Below are positions 54,450-64,000 of a stretch of DNA of 64,000 nucleotides, piece after piece. This DNA is from Adiantum capillus-veneris. Taxonomy: Eukaryota > Streptophyta > Polypodiopsida > Polypodiales > Pteridaceae. Below the pieces are notes generated by a model that saw only the letters and a program-made list of their open reading frames with translations, did no database searches and had not been told where the DNA came from. The DNA lies in the NCBI GenBank assembly GCA_014529385.2, contig CM043966.1, forward strand, positions 36,866,739 to 36,930,738. Reading direction: 5' to 3'. Numbering within the stretch: position 1 is the stretch's first letter; every line of letters begins with the position of its first letter. Position numbers and translations under genes: made by a program.

Positions 54450-56145
54450 TGTCACACGGACGTGGCAACTGCTAACCTTAGTTGTTGGTTTCTTTCCAAT
54501 GATTTTTGTTTAACTTTTGAGACCCTCTTTTTGAAGTTGCAAATGGTCGGACATTGTATGGCCAATGTGAACGGTAGTTTCACCGGCAAACGGGAAGTTG
54601 GTCGGCACTGGAACTCGTAAAGTAAAAGGATGTCTAAGCTCAGTTCAAGATCATGTAGGTACCCCCATCGCACTTAGCAAGTTGGTGGATACTAGGAAGT
54701 GAACTCAATAAAGGCATAAAGTCAAGGTGGGATCATCAACAGAAAGTATCCGATAGTTGGGCCACGTTGCACTTTTGGATGCGGTCCCAATGAGGATAGA
54801 CGATCAGTGGGAGCCCAAGATAAGCATCTCCTAAATATTAGGAAACTGCTATTTTGGGCCGTGAAATCTGTTCGCGTCATTAGCTTCAAAATGACAAGGG
54901 GAACATTTTATTACTCTGTTGCAAAGTCAACCGATGCACCAGGTGAGAAATTTTTAAGCAGGAAGCCCAGTGCGGAGAAATTGCATGCATGAGTGCCAAG
55001 TGGCACTTTTTGGCCAATTTACCAAGTTTGGGAGAACAGAACTCGTAACTGACTTTTTGGAGCAGTTTTGGAGGCTGATAACTGTGATTTTCAGCCATTT
55101 CTCTCCATTTTTTGACCTTCCCGTGACTTTACCTAGGACCAAGGAGCTCATTTTCAGCATTACAAGGCATCAGATGCGTGTTTACAGGGCTGTTTTGTTG
55201 CGTTTTCAGCGATAAGCAGGTTTTGGCAGCCATGGAAATCTTCCCCTTTTTGCATCTATTTGTTCACACATGCATTACAAGTCAAGCACAGAAGAGGGGG
55301 CGCTCGATTTATGCTAGGGGATACTTCATCAAGAACCTAAGACAGGTTAAGAGCTATGGAGTGCTTTCTTTCCCTCCCATGTACAGTGTGGTGCTAGGAG
55401 TGATGCCCTGCACGCTACACACTGCTCTCTCTCCCCCCTACGTGCAGTTATGTGATGCCCCACAAGAGGGCTCTTCATTTGACTGATGTACAGCTTTGTC
55501 GGTTCATGCTTTTGTGCTGAGGCAAGAGAGTCCTTGAGCAGGAACAGGGGTAGCTAGCTGCTACTCCAAAGCAAGCACTGGTGAGGGTCATAACCTCACC
55601 GTATAGGTGCAAATTCAGCGTTGTGTATGCGCAGAAAATTCACTGTTTTTCAACCATACGGACGCCAGAACCCTTGGGAATCGTGCCCATTGGCAGGGGA
55701 CAGCTAGGGGATTCTTTGGGGCTGACAACAGGGAAAAAACGAGTAAATAAAGCGAGCTGAATTTACTGTTTTTGGGCTGGAATCAGAGGGTATACGCCAG
55801 TGGAAGTGAGTTCTAGCAGGGGAATTGGTTTCGCGCAAGTTTTGGGGTTGTTTGCTGCAGAGACTTGGCCAAATCAAGTAGTATCTAGAGGGATACAGGT
55901 AAACGATTCCCAGGACTCTACTTTGTAATTTACCCTCTCAAAGAATAAAGAAATACCGAAAGGGGCGCCAATTTTGGGGCCTACAGGTTGTCGGCGTCTC
56001 CTCGGGGCATTCTAGCTTCCGAGCCGTGTGTGTGCTTAAGTGTTAATTCCCGTCGCAGGTTTCCTTTGCACGTTCTCTCTTTGTGTGTCTTAAGTAAAGA
56101 ATTTCCAGTGAAAGCCAACGCCTACCGCCCCACGGGCTGGTTTCA
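54450..56145 (+). mobile_element. Element E LTR_B (middle)
   Basis: 1696 bp, TGTCACACGGACGTGG to GGCTGGTTTCA, preceded by a polypurine tract and followed by the interior leader, so it serves as both 3' and 5' LTR. AATAAAGAAATACCGAAAGG lies at about 55945. Confidence 0.92.
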
Positions 56146-56163
56146 AGGTTCCATTGCCGGGAA

Positions 56164-56330
56164 TGTCATAGTTACTAAGAACGGGGAACCGGAACGAGAA
56201 CGCGGAACGGAAACACGGAATAAAATGTCATTCCCTGTTACAGGTACTCACGTTTGAAACACAACGAGGATTCGAAACGGGAACTTGGAATGGGAACGGG
56301 GAACGAAGACCTGAAAATGGCCATACTATG
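56164..56330 (-). mobile_element. MITE copy 1, hAT-like
   Basis: 167 bp, TGTCATAGTTAC...CCATACTATG, flanked by GCCGGGAA and GCCGGGAT. The empty site is seen in interior 1. It matches the reverse complement of copy 2 over most of its length, with degenerate termini. Confidence 0.85.
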
Positions 56331-56581
56331 GCCGGGATATCAATCACTTTTTCCTCAAAGAGTGAGCCTCGGTCATTTTGGGTAAAGACACAGAGTACAG
56401 GAACGCGGGATTATACTATGGCCGACAAAGGGAAGGGCATTATGCATCAGGGTTCCTCTTCACAGGACAGACAGGAATTCTGCATGTTCGCCCTACCAAA
56501 CAGTTGATTTTCTGCTGCGTTTTTAGGGTTTGAAAGTATGAACCAAGCTGAGATAGGGAGAGGTCTCACGGTGGTAGATTG

Positions 56582-56729
56582 CATAGTTACAAGGAATAGC
56601 CATTTTCAGGTCCCCGTTCCCCATTCCCATCCCAATTTCCCGTTCCGTGTTTCAGACGTGAGTATCCGAAACAGGGAATGGCAATTCATGAATGTTGTCG
56701 TTCCCCATTTCCCGTTCCGGGTAACTATG
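56582..56729 (+). mobile_element. MITE copy 2, hAT-like
   Basis: 148 bp with perfect 9-bp terminal inverted repeats CATAGTTAC/GTAACTATG and an 8-bp duplication GTAGATTG (56574-56581 and 56730-56737). The empty site is in interior 1 (TGTAGATTGG). An 8-bp duplication points to the hAT superfamily. Confidence 0.9.
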
Positions 56730-57307
56730 GTAGATTGGCCAGTAGATCTTCTGCGGGAGTGATGTGGGTCTGCCAAGTGGCACGCTGCTCGCCGATTCTC
56801 TGAGGCGATTGCTTGGATTCTTTGACACATTGGTAAATCATCTTGAAATTTGAGCTTACTTGCTCCTGGGTAGTATGCTAGAGTGTTGTGGAATTATGCT
56901 CGTTTGCTGAGACAAGACCCTCTTGCACATTTAAAAAGTTAAGGGACAAGTTGCAAGATGCTATGTGGTGAAGTTCAAGAACTATCCACCTATGGATGCA
57001 AAGTGGATGGAAGAGCATGAACTGTTAGAGTCACCAAATGTATTGCAGCTTTACCCTGAAGCCTTTGGGTTACAGCCTACCTATGCCCCAACCCAACGTG
57101 TGCAAAGGAGGGGTAATGATAGAGCTAGCACATCATATGTACATATGAATTCAATGTAAAGGATGGAAATGACAAAAGTATGAAGGTCTCATCAAGTGCC
57201 TTTCTTGCGGATATGCGATGATAAAAGAGTGCTAACAACACAAGATCATCAGTGGCATGTATTTATGGTATGCAATGGAGGACGTTTGCGATTTCAAAAG
57301 GGGGGTA

Positions 57308-59005
57308 TGTCACACGGACGTGGCAACTGCTAAACTTAGTTGTTGGTTTCTTTCCAATGATTTTTGTTTTATTTTTGAGACCCTCTGTTTGAAGTTGCAA
57401 ATGGTCGGACATTGTATGGCCAATGTGAACGGTAGTTTCACCCGCAGACGGGAAGTTGGTCGGCACTGGAACTCGTAAAGTAAAAGGATGTCTAGGCTCA
57501 ATTCAAGATCATGTAGGTACCCCCATCACACTTAGCAAGTTGGTGGATACTAAGAAGTGAACTCAATAAAGGCATAAAGTCAAGGTGGGATCACCAACAG
57601 AAAGTATCCGACAGTTGGGCGACGTTGCACTTTTGGATGCGGTCCCAATGAGGATAGATGGTCAGATGACCAGTGGGAGCCCAACATAAGCATCTCCTAA
57701 AAATTAGGGAATTGCTATTTTGGGCCGTGAAATCTGTTCGCGTCATTAGCTTCAAAATGACAAGGGGAACATTTTATTACTCTGTTACAAAGTCAACTGA
57801 TGCACCAGTTGAGAGATTTTTATGTAGGAAGCCCAATGCGGGGAAATTGCATGCATGAGTGCCAAGTGGCACTTTTTGGCCAATTTACTAGGTTTGGGAG
57901 AACAGAATTGGTAATTGACTTTTCCGAGCAGTTTTGGAGGCTGATAACTGTGATTTTCAGCCATTTCTCTCCATTTTTTCAGCTTCCCATGACTTTACCT
58001 AGGACCAAGGAGCTCATTTTCAGCATTATAAGGCATCAGATGCGTGTTTACAGGGCTGTTTTGCTGTTTTCAGCGATACGCAGGTTTTGGCAGCCATGGA
58101 AATCTTTCCCTTTTTGCATCTATTTGTTCACAGATGCATTACAGGTCAAGCGTAGAAGAGGGGGCGCTCGCTAGGGGATGCTTCATTGAGAACCTGTCAC
58201 ACAGGTTAAGAGCTATGGAGTGCTTTCTTTCCCTCCCATGTACAGTGTGGTGCTAGGAGTGATGCCCTGCACGCTACACACTGCTCTCTCTCTCTCCCCT
58301 ACGTGCAGTTATGTGATGCCCCACAAGAGGGCTCTTCATTTGACTGATGTACAGCTGTGTGGGTTCATGCTTTTGTGCTGAGGCAAGAGCCTCCTTGAGC
58401 AGGAACAGAGGTAGCTAGCTTTTTTCCAAAGCAGGCACAGGTGAGGGTCATAACCTCACCGTACAAGTGCAAATTCAGCGCTGTGTATGCGCAAAAATTT
58501 GACTTTTTCAGCCATACGGACGCCAGAACCCTTGGGAATCGTGCCCCACTGGCAGAGAACAGCTAGGGGACTGTTTGGGGCTGAAAACAGGGCAAACACC
58601 AGTAAATAAAGCGAGCTGAATTTATTGTTTTTGGGCTGGAATCAGAGGGTATACGCCAGTGGAAGTGAGTTCTAGCAGGGGAACTGGTTTCGCGCAAGTT
58701 TTGGGACTGTTATGCTACCGAAATTTGGCCAAATCAGGTAGTATCTAGAGGGATACAGGTAAAGGATTCCCAGGACTCCACTTTGTAATTTACCGTCTCA
58801 AAGAATAAAGAAATACCGAAAGGGGCGCCAATTTTGGGGCCTACAGGTTATCGGCATCCGCTCGAGGCATTCTAGCTTCTGAGCCGTGTGTGTGCTTAAG
58901 TGTTAATTCCCGTTGCAGGTTTCCTTCGCACGTTCTCTCTGTGTGTGTCTAAAGTAAATAATTTCAGATAAAAGCCAACGCCTACCGCCCCACGGGCCGG
59001 TTTCA
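57308..59005 (+). mobile_element. Element E LTR_C (3')
   Basis: 1698 bp, TGTCACACGGACGTGG to GGCCGGTTTCA, preceded by a polypurine tract. Directly after it the CCACC duplication and element C code resume. The AAGAAATACCGAAAGGGGCG block is at 58809. Confidence 0.93.
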
Positions 59006-59010
59006 CCACC
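59006..59010. repeat. TSD of element E, right
   Basis: CCACC, matching 50352-50356. Confidence 0.92.
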
Positions 59011-61105
59011 GCATCAGCTGAGTTCTGCTGAAGTGGAGGAAGACTCAGAGACTAGGGGCCAGGATCTGGATGACTTCACTTCCAGTGATGCCAACGATGA
59101 AAGTTACAAAGCATCCCCAACTTCGGAGTCGGATTCAAAAGCTATCTCTGAATTGGATGCGTGAAAAGAAACAAACGTGAAAACAGCAAGTAAAAAGATA
59201 CGCAATCAGGAAATCATCCATCAAGAGATCAGTAGGCCAACTAAATCTAAAAGTCGCACACCATTCTCCTTGGCTGTTTATCTACAGCCGCCTCGACCGT
59301 CTCTCAGCCAAATCCTCTCCAAGGAGTCAAGACCAGCTACAGACTATGGGTCTCACAACACTAGCCGAAGATCTCCCAACCACTATCCCTGTAGAGATGA
59401 TACATGATCTTCTGAAGAACTTTCCCAAGGTCAAGTGTCATAAACTCACCGCTACAAAGTTAGGCCATGCTATGGGTATGACCACCTTTCCATCTGTGAA
59501 GCCTGCCACCCGAACCTTCTCTCAGCTTTCAAAGGAGGCCACCATTCAAGCATGTGAGAAAATGCTCAGTACGGATCACCTGGATTACAAAAGAAACAAA
59601 CAGATTTGGCAATCTTTAGATACTACTCTCTAGCTAGGGATGCCAAAGAAGATAAAGGGAAATGTGAACTGCCCACTACATTATCCCATTGGGCCCAACC
59701 CTGTGGATTTCACCGGATCCTTTTTTCATCAGTACAGTCTAGGGCCAAAAGCTTTCGGACCCAGGTGATATCTGTGCAACTCAGCTTCAAATGTTTCGCA
59801 GCCCCTCTCTTGACGTGGGTCATAAGTATACATGTTACACCAGACGAAGTAGATGAGGATACACGAAGTGTGCGAGGGAAAAGGAAATCCTTAAACATTC
59901 ATGTTGATCCTAAAATCAAGAAGAAAAAGAAGATCAAAGCAAAGGTGGCGAGAGATACAGCAAAGTCTTTACTCTCTTTGCCAATATCTGAGAGCCAACA
60001 GACTAAAGTAACACATCTTCTGCGGCGCTCTCTGTCTTTCACCCCTCTCTGTACTGGGCCAGTGTCCACTTCTGAACTTCATGACAAATCGGCGGCTTCT
60101 CCCTGGGAGATTCCTCTACCTTCTTCCCCAATATTCACCCATACGGATCTGACTCCACCTGCAACTACCATCTCAGCTCCTACTTCAGCTCCTACTCCAC
60201 CAGTAGGACCCACTCCTAGCGAGCCACCTATGCCACTTGGGAGTCCTCCAATATCATCTTCAGGGGTGGCCGACTCTACTTCTCTTCTACACCTTTCGGA
60301 GAAAGCATTACAAGACTCCAGGAATGCTATCGCCACCATAGAGCTTGGAGCAGAACAGTTAACTTCCACGCACCAGCGCCACTCTGCCATATACGCAGCT
60401 ATGGAGGGATCTTTGAAGGTGGCCGAAAGTGCCATCTCGGATCGGGATGCTACGATTTTCGCGCTACAACAAGCTTTGAAAATAAAGTCAAACATCATTG
60501 AAGACCTTAAAACACAAGTACATATGTTTCGGGAAATGCTTCTACATGCAGATAGGCCCAGGCCCAGGTTGACGTGGGGTTTGGATGGACTAGATCCGGG
60601 CCACCATTGCATACTGCAAGTCCTTCTCAGCACTTTGTGGGACTCTACACACAGCCTCCAGTACAGTACTATAGTCAACAGTACCCTCAGGGATTTCAAT
60701 CATCGCCATCGTCCCACATGCATAGCGTTCCTTGCTGCGACAGTATTGCTCGTGCACACCGCCATGGCTATGTCACTCGTCGTTCTCAGTACACTACCGG
60801 ACAAGTGTTACCCTCTGCCCTGCAACAGCAGCCAGCTGGCGGCTTTTTTCATAGGCGGCCAGGTTATGGACAACCGAGCCCAACAGCCTCTAGTCCAGGA
60901 ACGAAGTTCCACCATTGATTTGATGGCTCCACCTCCGGAGACCGATCCTTCGGGTGCAGTTATAGCGACTACTCTTTCTCTAGGATGATGATTGACAATC
61001 TTTTCGCCATGACAGTACAGTAGTCATTTATTATTGCAATTCAGTCTTTTAGCAATTTCAATAGTTCTCTCACCGAGACGGTGAGTGGTTTTGTGGCGGG
61101 CAACC

Positions 61106-61710
61106 TGTAGCAGGGCTACAATGTCACTTTCACAGGGGACACAATTGGTACAGTTGGTCTAGTATGGTTCACACTGGATGGACTCTCTGGGCTGGACAGT
61201 GACACGACGGACTCTCTGGGTTGGACAGTGACACGTGGCAGGGATACGGACGGTGGTCTAGTGGCCAAGTCACCACCACTCAGTTTGGGGATAGACTTAG
61301 ATGGCTGACATTTATGAGCAATTGGTGGCTCTTTATGGTTGTACATATGAGTAGGAGTTGTTGGGTCATCTTATCATCTTCTAGATATATGGTCCAGCGT
61401 CGTCGTTTTTGGATAGTGAGTCTATAAACACAGCACGTCTTCACCATCCCTGCACATCTGAGCGTCGACACCCCATTGTGCCTATGAGTCCTGGGCTGGA
61501 GCTGAGTGTGCTGCCACACCAAAGTCTGTATATCAGTTCTTTGAGATAGTCGAGTCATATGTTCTAGTCTGTTGTTGTGTCTCTGTGAGCTCAGTTGTTC
61601 AGTTGTTGTCTATTGTTCCTTTGTTTTCGGTCTGTTTTGAGTGAGATTGTCACGCACATTGCATCGAGGAGCACCCACTGTAGAGAGCACGACACACTAT
61701 CCGTGCTACA
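61106..61710 (+). mobile_element. Element C 3' LTR
   Basis: 605 bp, TGTAGCAGGGCTACA...CCGTGCTACA, with an inverted TGTAGCA/TGCTACA end pair. It matches 41153-41732 closely, with a short duplication near 61180-61230 (GGACTCTCTGGG twice). Confidence 0.92.
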
Positions 61711-61715
61711 GATTC
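61711..61715. repeat. Target site duplication of element C, right
   Basis: GATTC, matching 41148-41152. Confidence 0.92.
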
Positions 61716-63215
61716 TTGATAGTGAACTTGTTTATAGATTGGTAATCTATGAACATTCAAAACGTGTCATCTTTCTTTTGCACCAGTAGAACTGGAGTAC
61801 AGTAAGGCGAAGTGCTTGTTCGTACTAGACCTTTTTCCAGAAGCTCGTTGACTTGCTTCAAAATTTCCTCTTGCTGAGCAAGACTAACCCAGTAAGGGGG
61901 TTGGTTTGGGGGAGAGTTACCCGGTACGAGATCAATACGTTCCAAAGGTAGCTTGTCCGGTAGAGTATCTTCTGTACATTCCAAAGGTAGCTTGTTCGGT
62001 AGAGTATCCGTGAAACAATCTGTATACTTTTCAAGAAATTGAAAACGTTTAATTTCCAAACTAGAGAGCAAACCCTCATTAGTTTTATCTCTTTCACGTG
62101 CAAAAATCAAGTAAGCAAAACGCACTTCTTTATTTCCTTCTTAATGGAGATATGGCTTACAATAGGAAATAGCCAATCCCTTGCATCAACCATAATTTTA
62201 ATGTTCTTGCCCTCATGCTCAAAAGCGAGAGTCTTTTCTACATAATCAGGGACCGGTTGCATATGGTAGTGCCATGGCATACCCAAGATGAATCCCTCGA
62301 TGGGTGCCATCAAAAAGCATTCGCGGTCCTTGTCTTCGGCCAATCCAAAGATTTAGTTGTCCTTGCACGAGAGTTGTATTGGTGGTCAACCCCTCGAATG
62401 CCGATTCGTAAGTGATAGGAGTTCCAAGCTAAGCCGATGTGAGATCCAAGCGCCTGCAATTTCCAGCGAGATGAAGTTGTCCGTCGATCCAGGGTCATAG
62501 AAAATCAACACCTGTTGGTTATTCACGGATCCCTTGCCTTTAAGGAGCTGACGCTTCCCTTTCTCGGTTTTTGTACTCCCTTGCACATCAGGAATGGAAT
62601 TCAAGCTCAATGGAGCGGGTTTCTTCTTCGATTGCTTCGAAGATGCTTGTTCCTGTCGTTGCTGCCGAACAGGGCAGTCGGGCTTCATGTGTCCTTTCTC
62701 ACCACAGTAGAAGCACCTTCCTTGTTCTTCGAAGGTCTGTGACTTTGTACTTGGTTCGGTGTGAGATACTTGAGCCATTTTCCTGTACCCTTCGGCTTCT
62801 TAGGCTGGTCTGGGTCCTCTGGAGGACGCTTTTTGCCTTGATTGCCTTGGTCATCATAAACCGCTCTTTGCCTTGCACAATACGTGCTATGTTTCATCCG
62901 TCTGGGGGTTCCAGTGGAATGTAGATCCTCGGCAATGATTGCCGACTCCATTATCCGTTGAAGGGTGTCGTGCGGGTACACCTTCATGCTCTTCCGAAAT
63001 GGTGGTTGAAGGCTTGCTTCAAACTTTCACATCTTTTCCTCGTCGGAGATTTTCATGAAAGGCGTAAGTTTTAAAAGAACCGACCAAAATTTGTCGACAT
63101 AAGCCGTGACTTTCTCTTGTTCCTTCTGGGCGAGCCCGTCCCATTCCTTCCTAATGTCCTTCTTAAAATCACGCGGAAGAAATTGTTCATAGAATTCAGC
63201 TTTAATTGAGCCCGC
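61716..63215 (-). pseudogene. Element A gag, protease and RT start
   Basis: Leftward from 63215: capsid end (EFYEQFLPRDFKKDIRKEW, VTAYVDKFW), a basic P/K-rich stretch, and the zinc knuckle CFYCGEKGHMKPDC (about 62720-62680). The protease follows, with FYDPGSTDNF (P in place of the usual S at the D-S/T-G site) and a DARDWLFPIV segment. Then comes the RT N-terminus (PPNQPPYWVS, EILKQVNELLEKGLV, SPVLLVQKKD-like), ending at the GATTC target of element C. Frameshifts lie at about 62690, 62390 and 62110. Element D truncates it at the right. Confidence 0.88.
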
Positions 63216-63249
63216 TGTCACAAAGTGATGACGTGGCTACCGACAGCAA

Positions 63250-63355
63250 AAACCCTACTTTCTGCCAGAAACCCTAAAATTCCTGCAAACCCTAATTTCT
63301 GGAAACCCTAACCCTAACTGCTGGCTGAAACCCTAAGTGGCTGGAAACCCTAAAA
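63250..63355. repeat. Telo-box (AAACCCTAA) cluster in the element D LTR
   Basis: Six or more AAACCCTA(A) copies in about 100 bp, including one CCCTAACCCTAA, at the same LTR position as in the solo LTR at 43191-43318. Confidence 0.9.
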
Positions 63356-63473
63356 GCAGGCGCTCATGCCACGTGGCAACAATGTATGGATTTTTCCGGG
63401 TTTTTCCGAAGTGGAAAAGCCCAGCTAGCGACGCTAATCTCTTGCTTTTTCTCCTCTTGGCTACGCAAGGAAT

Positions 63474-63474
<1 letters not shown>

Positions 63475-63536
<62 letters not shown>

Positions 63537-63588
63537 GATTTGCTTTTATTATTGGCTCTCTCTTGAGAGAGAGAGAGAGAGAGAGAGA
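63475..63588. repeat. (GA)n microsatellites in the element D LTR
   Basis: A GA run of about 30 units to 63534 and a second of about 12 units (63564-63588), both within U3 and absent from the element B LTR. Confidence 0.95.
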
Positions 63589-63909
63589 TTGCTTTTGTTC
63601 TCAAGCTTTTGGGGCTCTGCTTTTGGGCATCCCTTGTAACCTTTAAATTAGCGGTTTAGGGCTCACTTCTCGAAGCAACTAGACGCAGAGTGTGAGAGTG
63701 AAACCCGAACCGCTCTCTTGTATTTTGATGATTGATTAATACATAAAGAAATACCGAAAGGGGCGCCAGTCTTTGGGGCCAATATCTCTAGGCACGGAAC
63801 TCTGCCGGGCCAGTGCAAATCTATTGTGATTTGTGAATTGTTTTGAAGTGGTTATTTGGTGCTGTCGCAATTGATTCTTGACTTGGAGTGTCCAAGCCTG
63901 TTATTACAG

Positions 63910-63922
63910 TGGTATCAGAGCA
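63910..63922 (+). promoter_or_regulatory. Primer-binding site of element D
   Basis: TGGTATCAGAGCA, an exact complement to the plant initiator Met tRNA 3' end. Confidence 0.92.
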
Positions 63923-64000
63923 CAGCCGATTTCTCTTCTACGAGAAATCCGATCCCCAAATTTTTTTTCCGCGGCACCTATGGCTTCACACAAGGATCAG

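Larger units (their letters stand above)
56146..57307 (+). pseudogene. Element E interior 2: as interior 1, with two MITE insertions
   Basis: Same organisation and same deletion as interior 1: gag-like ATG at 56418 and the chromodomain half at 56965-57159. It is 331 bp longer, which is accounted for by the two MITEs and their 8-bp duplications. Confidence 0.88.
50357..59005 (+). mobile_element. Element E: three-LTR, two-interior gypsy derivative
   Basis: LTR_A (50357-53580), interior 1 (53581-54449), LTR_B (54450-56145), interior 2 (56146-57307) and LTR_C (57308-59005) lie head to tail with one CCACC target duplication around the whole. Both interiors keep only a gag start and the 3' half of a chromodomain, so gag-pol is deleted in each. 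This layout fits unequal recombination between LTRs of two copies. Confidence 0.93.
50308..60988 (+). pseudogene. Element C extra ORF downstream of integrase (split by element E)
   Basis: It starts at ATG 50308 (MADSSKPSRKQ) and is interrupted at 50352 by element E, resuming at 59006. The resumed code is acidic (SSAEVEEDSETRGQDLDDF), then basic. A folded-looking segment follows (59346-59630 with LTTLAEDLPTTIPVEMIHDL). Then come a lysine cluster KKKKKIKAK (NLS-like, about 59920), a P/T/S-rich linker, a coiled coil (about 60290-60530, ALQQALKIKSNIIEDLK) and a Q/P/Y-rich end (PVQYYSQQYPQGF). Frames change several times. It is in sense orientation just before the 3' LTR, like the env-like or additional ORFs of some plant Ty3 elements. 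No transmembrane segment is convincing. Function unknown. Confidence 0.6.
41153..61710 (+). mobile_element. Element C: large Ty3/gypsy element with extra ORF, itself carrying insertions
   Basis: Bounded by LTRs that begin TGTAGCAGGGCTACA and by a perfect GATTC duplication. The span is 20.6 kb. Removing the solo LTR (43123-43739 plus TSD) and element E (50357-59005 plus TSD) leaves about 11.3 kb, a normal size for a long plant Ty3 element. The RT/RNase H motifs and post-integrase ORF recall the Tat/Athila type, but lineage assignment needs a tree. Confidence 0.92.
31096..63215 (-). mobile_element. Element A: Ty3/gypsy chromovirus, host of the nested insertions
   Basis: A minus-strand gypsy element whose parts occupy 31096-34350, 40581-41152 and 61716-63215. 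Reading leftward from 63215, the three parts give gag, protease, RT, RNase H, integrase and chromodomain once each and in the right order, which shows that B (34356-40575) and C (41153-61710) are insertions. At the right edge element D interrupts gag at 63216. The 5' LTR lies beyond the window. A sits in a LINE, with CCTCC (31091-31095) as the candidate target duplication on the left. Confidence 0.88.
63216..64000 (+). mobile_element. Element D: gypsy element, 5' LTR and gag start only
   Basis: The 5' LTR spans 63216-63908 (TGTCACAAAGTGATGACG...GTTATTACA). The primer-binding site TGGTATCAGAGCA follows at 63910-63922, and the gag ATG is at 63980 (MASHKDQ), in the same context as element B gag. 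The window ends 18 bases after the start codon. It interrupts element A gag; CCCGC (63211-63215) is the candidate target duplication. Confidence 0.92.

Overview
The window is repeat-dense nuclear DNA of a land plant. This is inferred from plant-type LTR retrotransposons with initiator-Met tRNA primer sites, a CACTA (En/Spm) transposon end with a plant-type transposase, a decayed 5.8S-ITS2-26S rDNA block, GT-AG introns in several broken genes, and very long CT/GA microsatellites. A DUF4419 pseudogene and the element mix hint at a non-seed plant such as a fern, lycophyte or moss relative, but that is weak inference. No intact cellular gene was recognised. Almost every coding stretch carries frameshifts or stops.

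Positions 1-8.4 kb hold two copies of a copia LTR with long CT runs, the right end and transposase gene of a CACTA element, a copia pol tail with its 3' LTR (3.6-5.4 kb), and a second copia gag-protease remnant on the minus strand (7.1-8.3 kb). Positions 9.0-10.2 kb are an rDNA pseudogene that has lost most of its CpG sites. Positions 10.2-13 kb carry unassigned ORF remnants.

The most unusual stretch is 14-24.7 kb. A minus-strand broken gene (14313-15505) has a histone H3 fold followed by a long acidic repetitive tail. Around it lie arrays and palindromes built on the core CCAAGCGAA, a proline-rich exon, a LINE tail, and a four-exon gene I cannot assign (18785-20310). Next come a three-exon unassigned gene on the minus strand (21035-23120) and a DUF4419 pseudogene (23822-24650). 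The shared noncoding motif from 14.0 to 18.7 kb suggests one large undescribed mobile element carrying a histone-like gene, but its ends were not found. From 25 to 31 kb there are LINE fragments, including one whose 3' end is duplicated in tandem (583-bp period).

From 31 kb to the right edge the window is a nest of LTR retrotransposons, readable because most insertions keep perfect 5-bp target duplications. A minus-strand Ty3/gypsy chromovirus (element A, LTR at 31096-32436) sits in a LINE. A is split by element B (34356-40575, TSD TCGAT), by the 20.5-kb element C (41153-61710, TSD GATTC), and by element D, which starts at 63216. Element C encodes gag with four zinc knuckles, protease, RT-RNase H, integrase and a further ORF downstream of integrase. 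C is itself interrupted by a solo LTR (43123-43739, TSD CTTAT) and by an unusual three-LTR, two-interior element E (50357-59005, TSD CCACC). E contains another solo LTR (51418-52930, TSD GGGTT) and two small hAT-like MITEs. LTRs of B, D, E and the 43-kb solo copy differ over most of their length yet share their first ~20 bp with an ACGT-core site and a conserved block (AAGAAATACCGAAAGGGGCG) near the poly(A) region.
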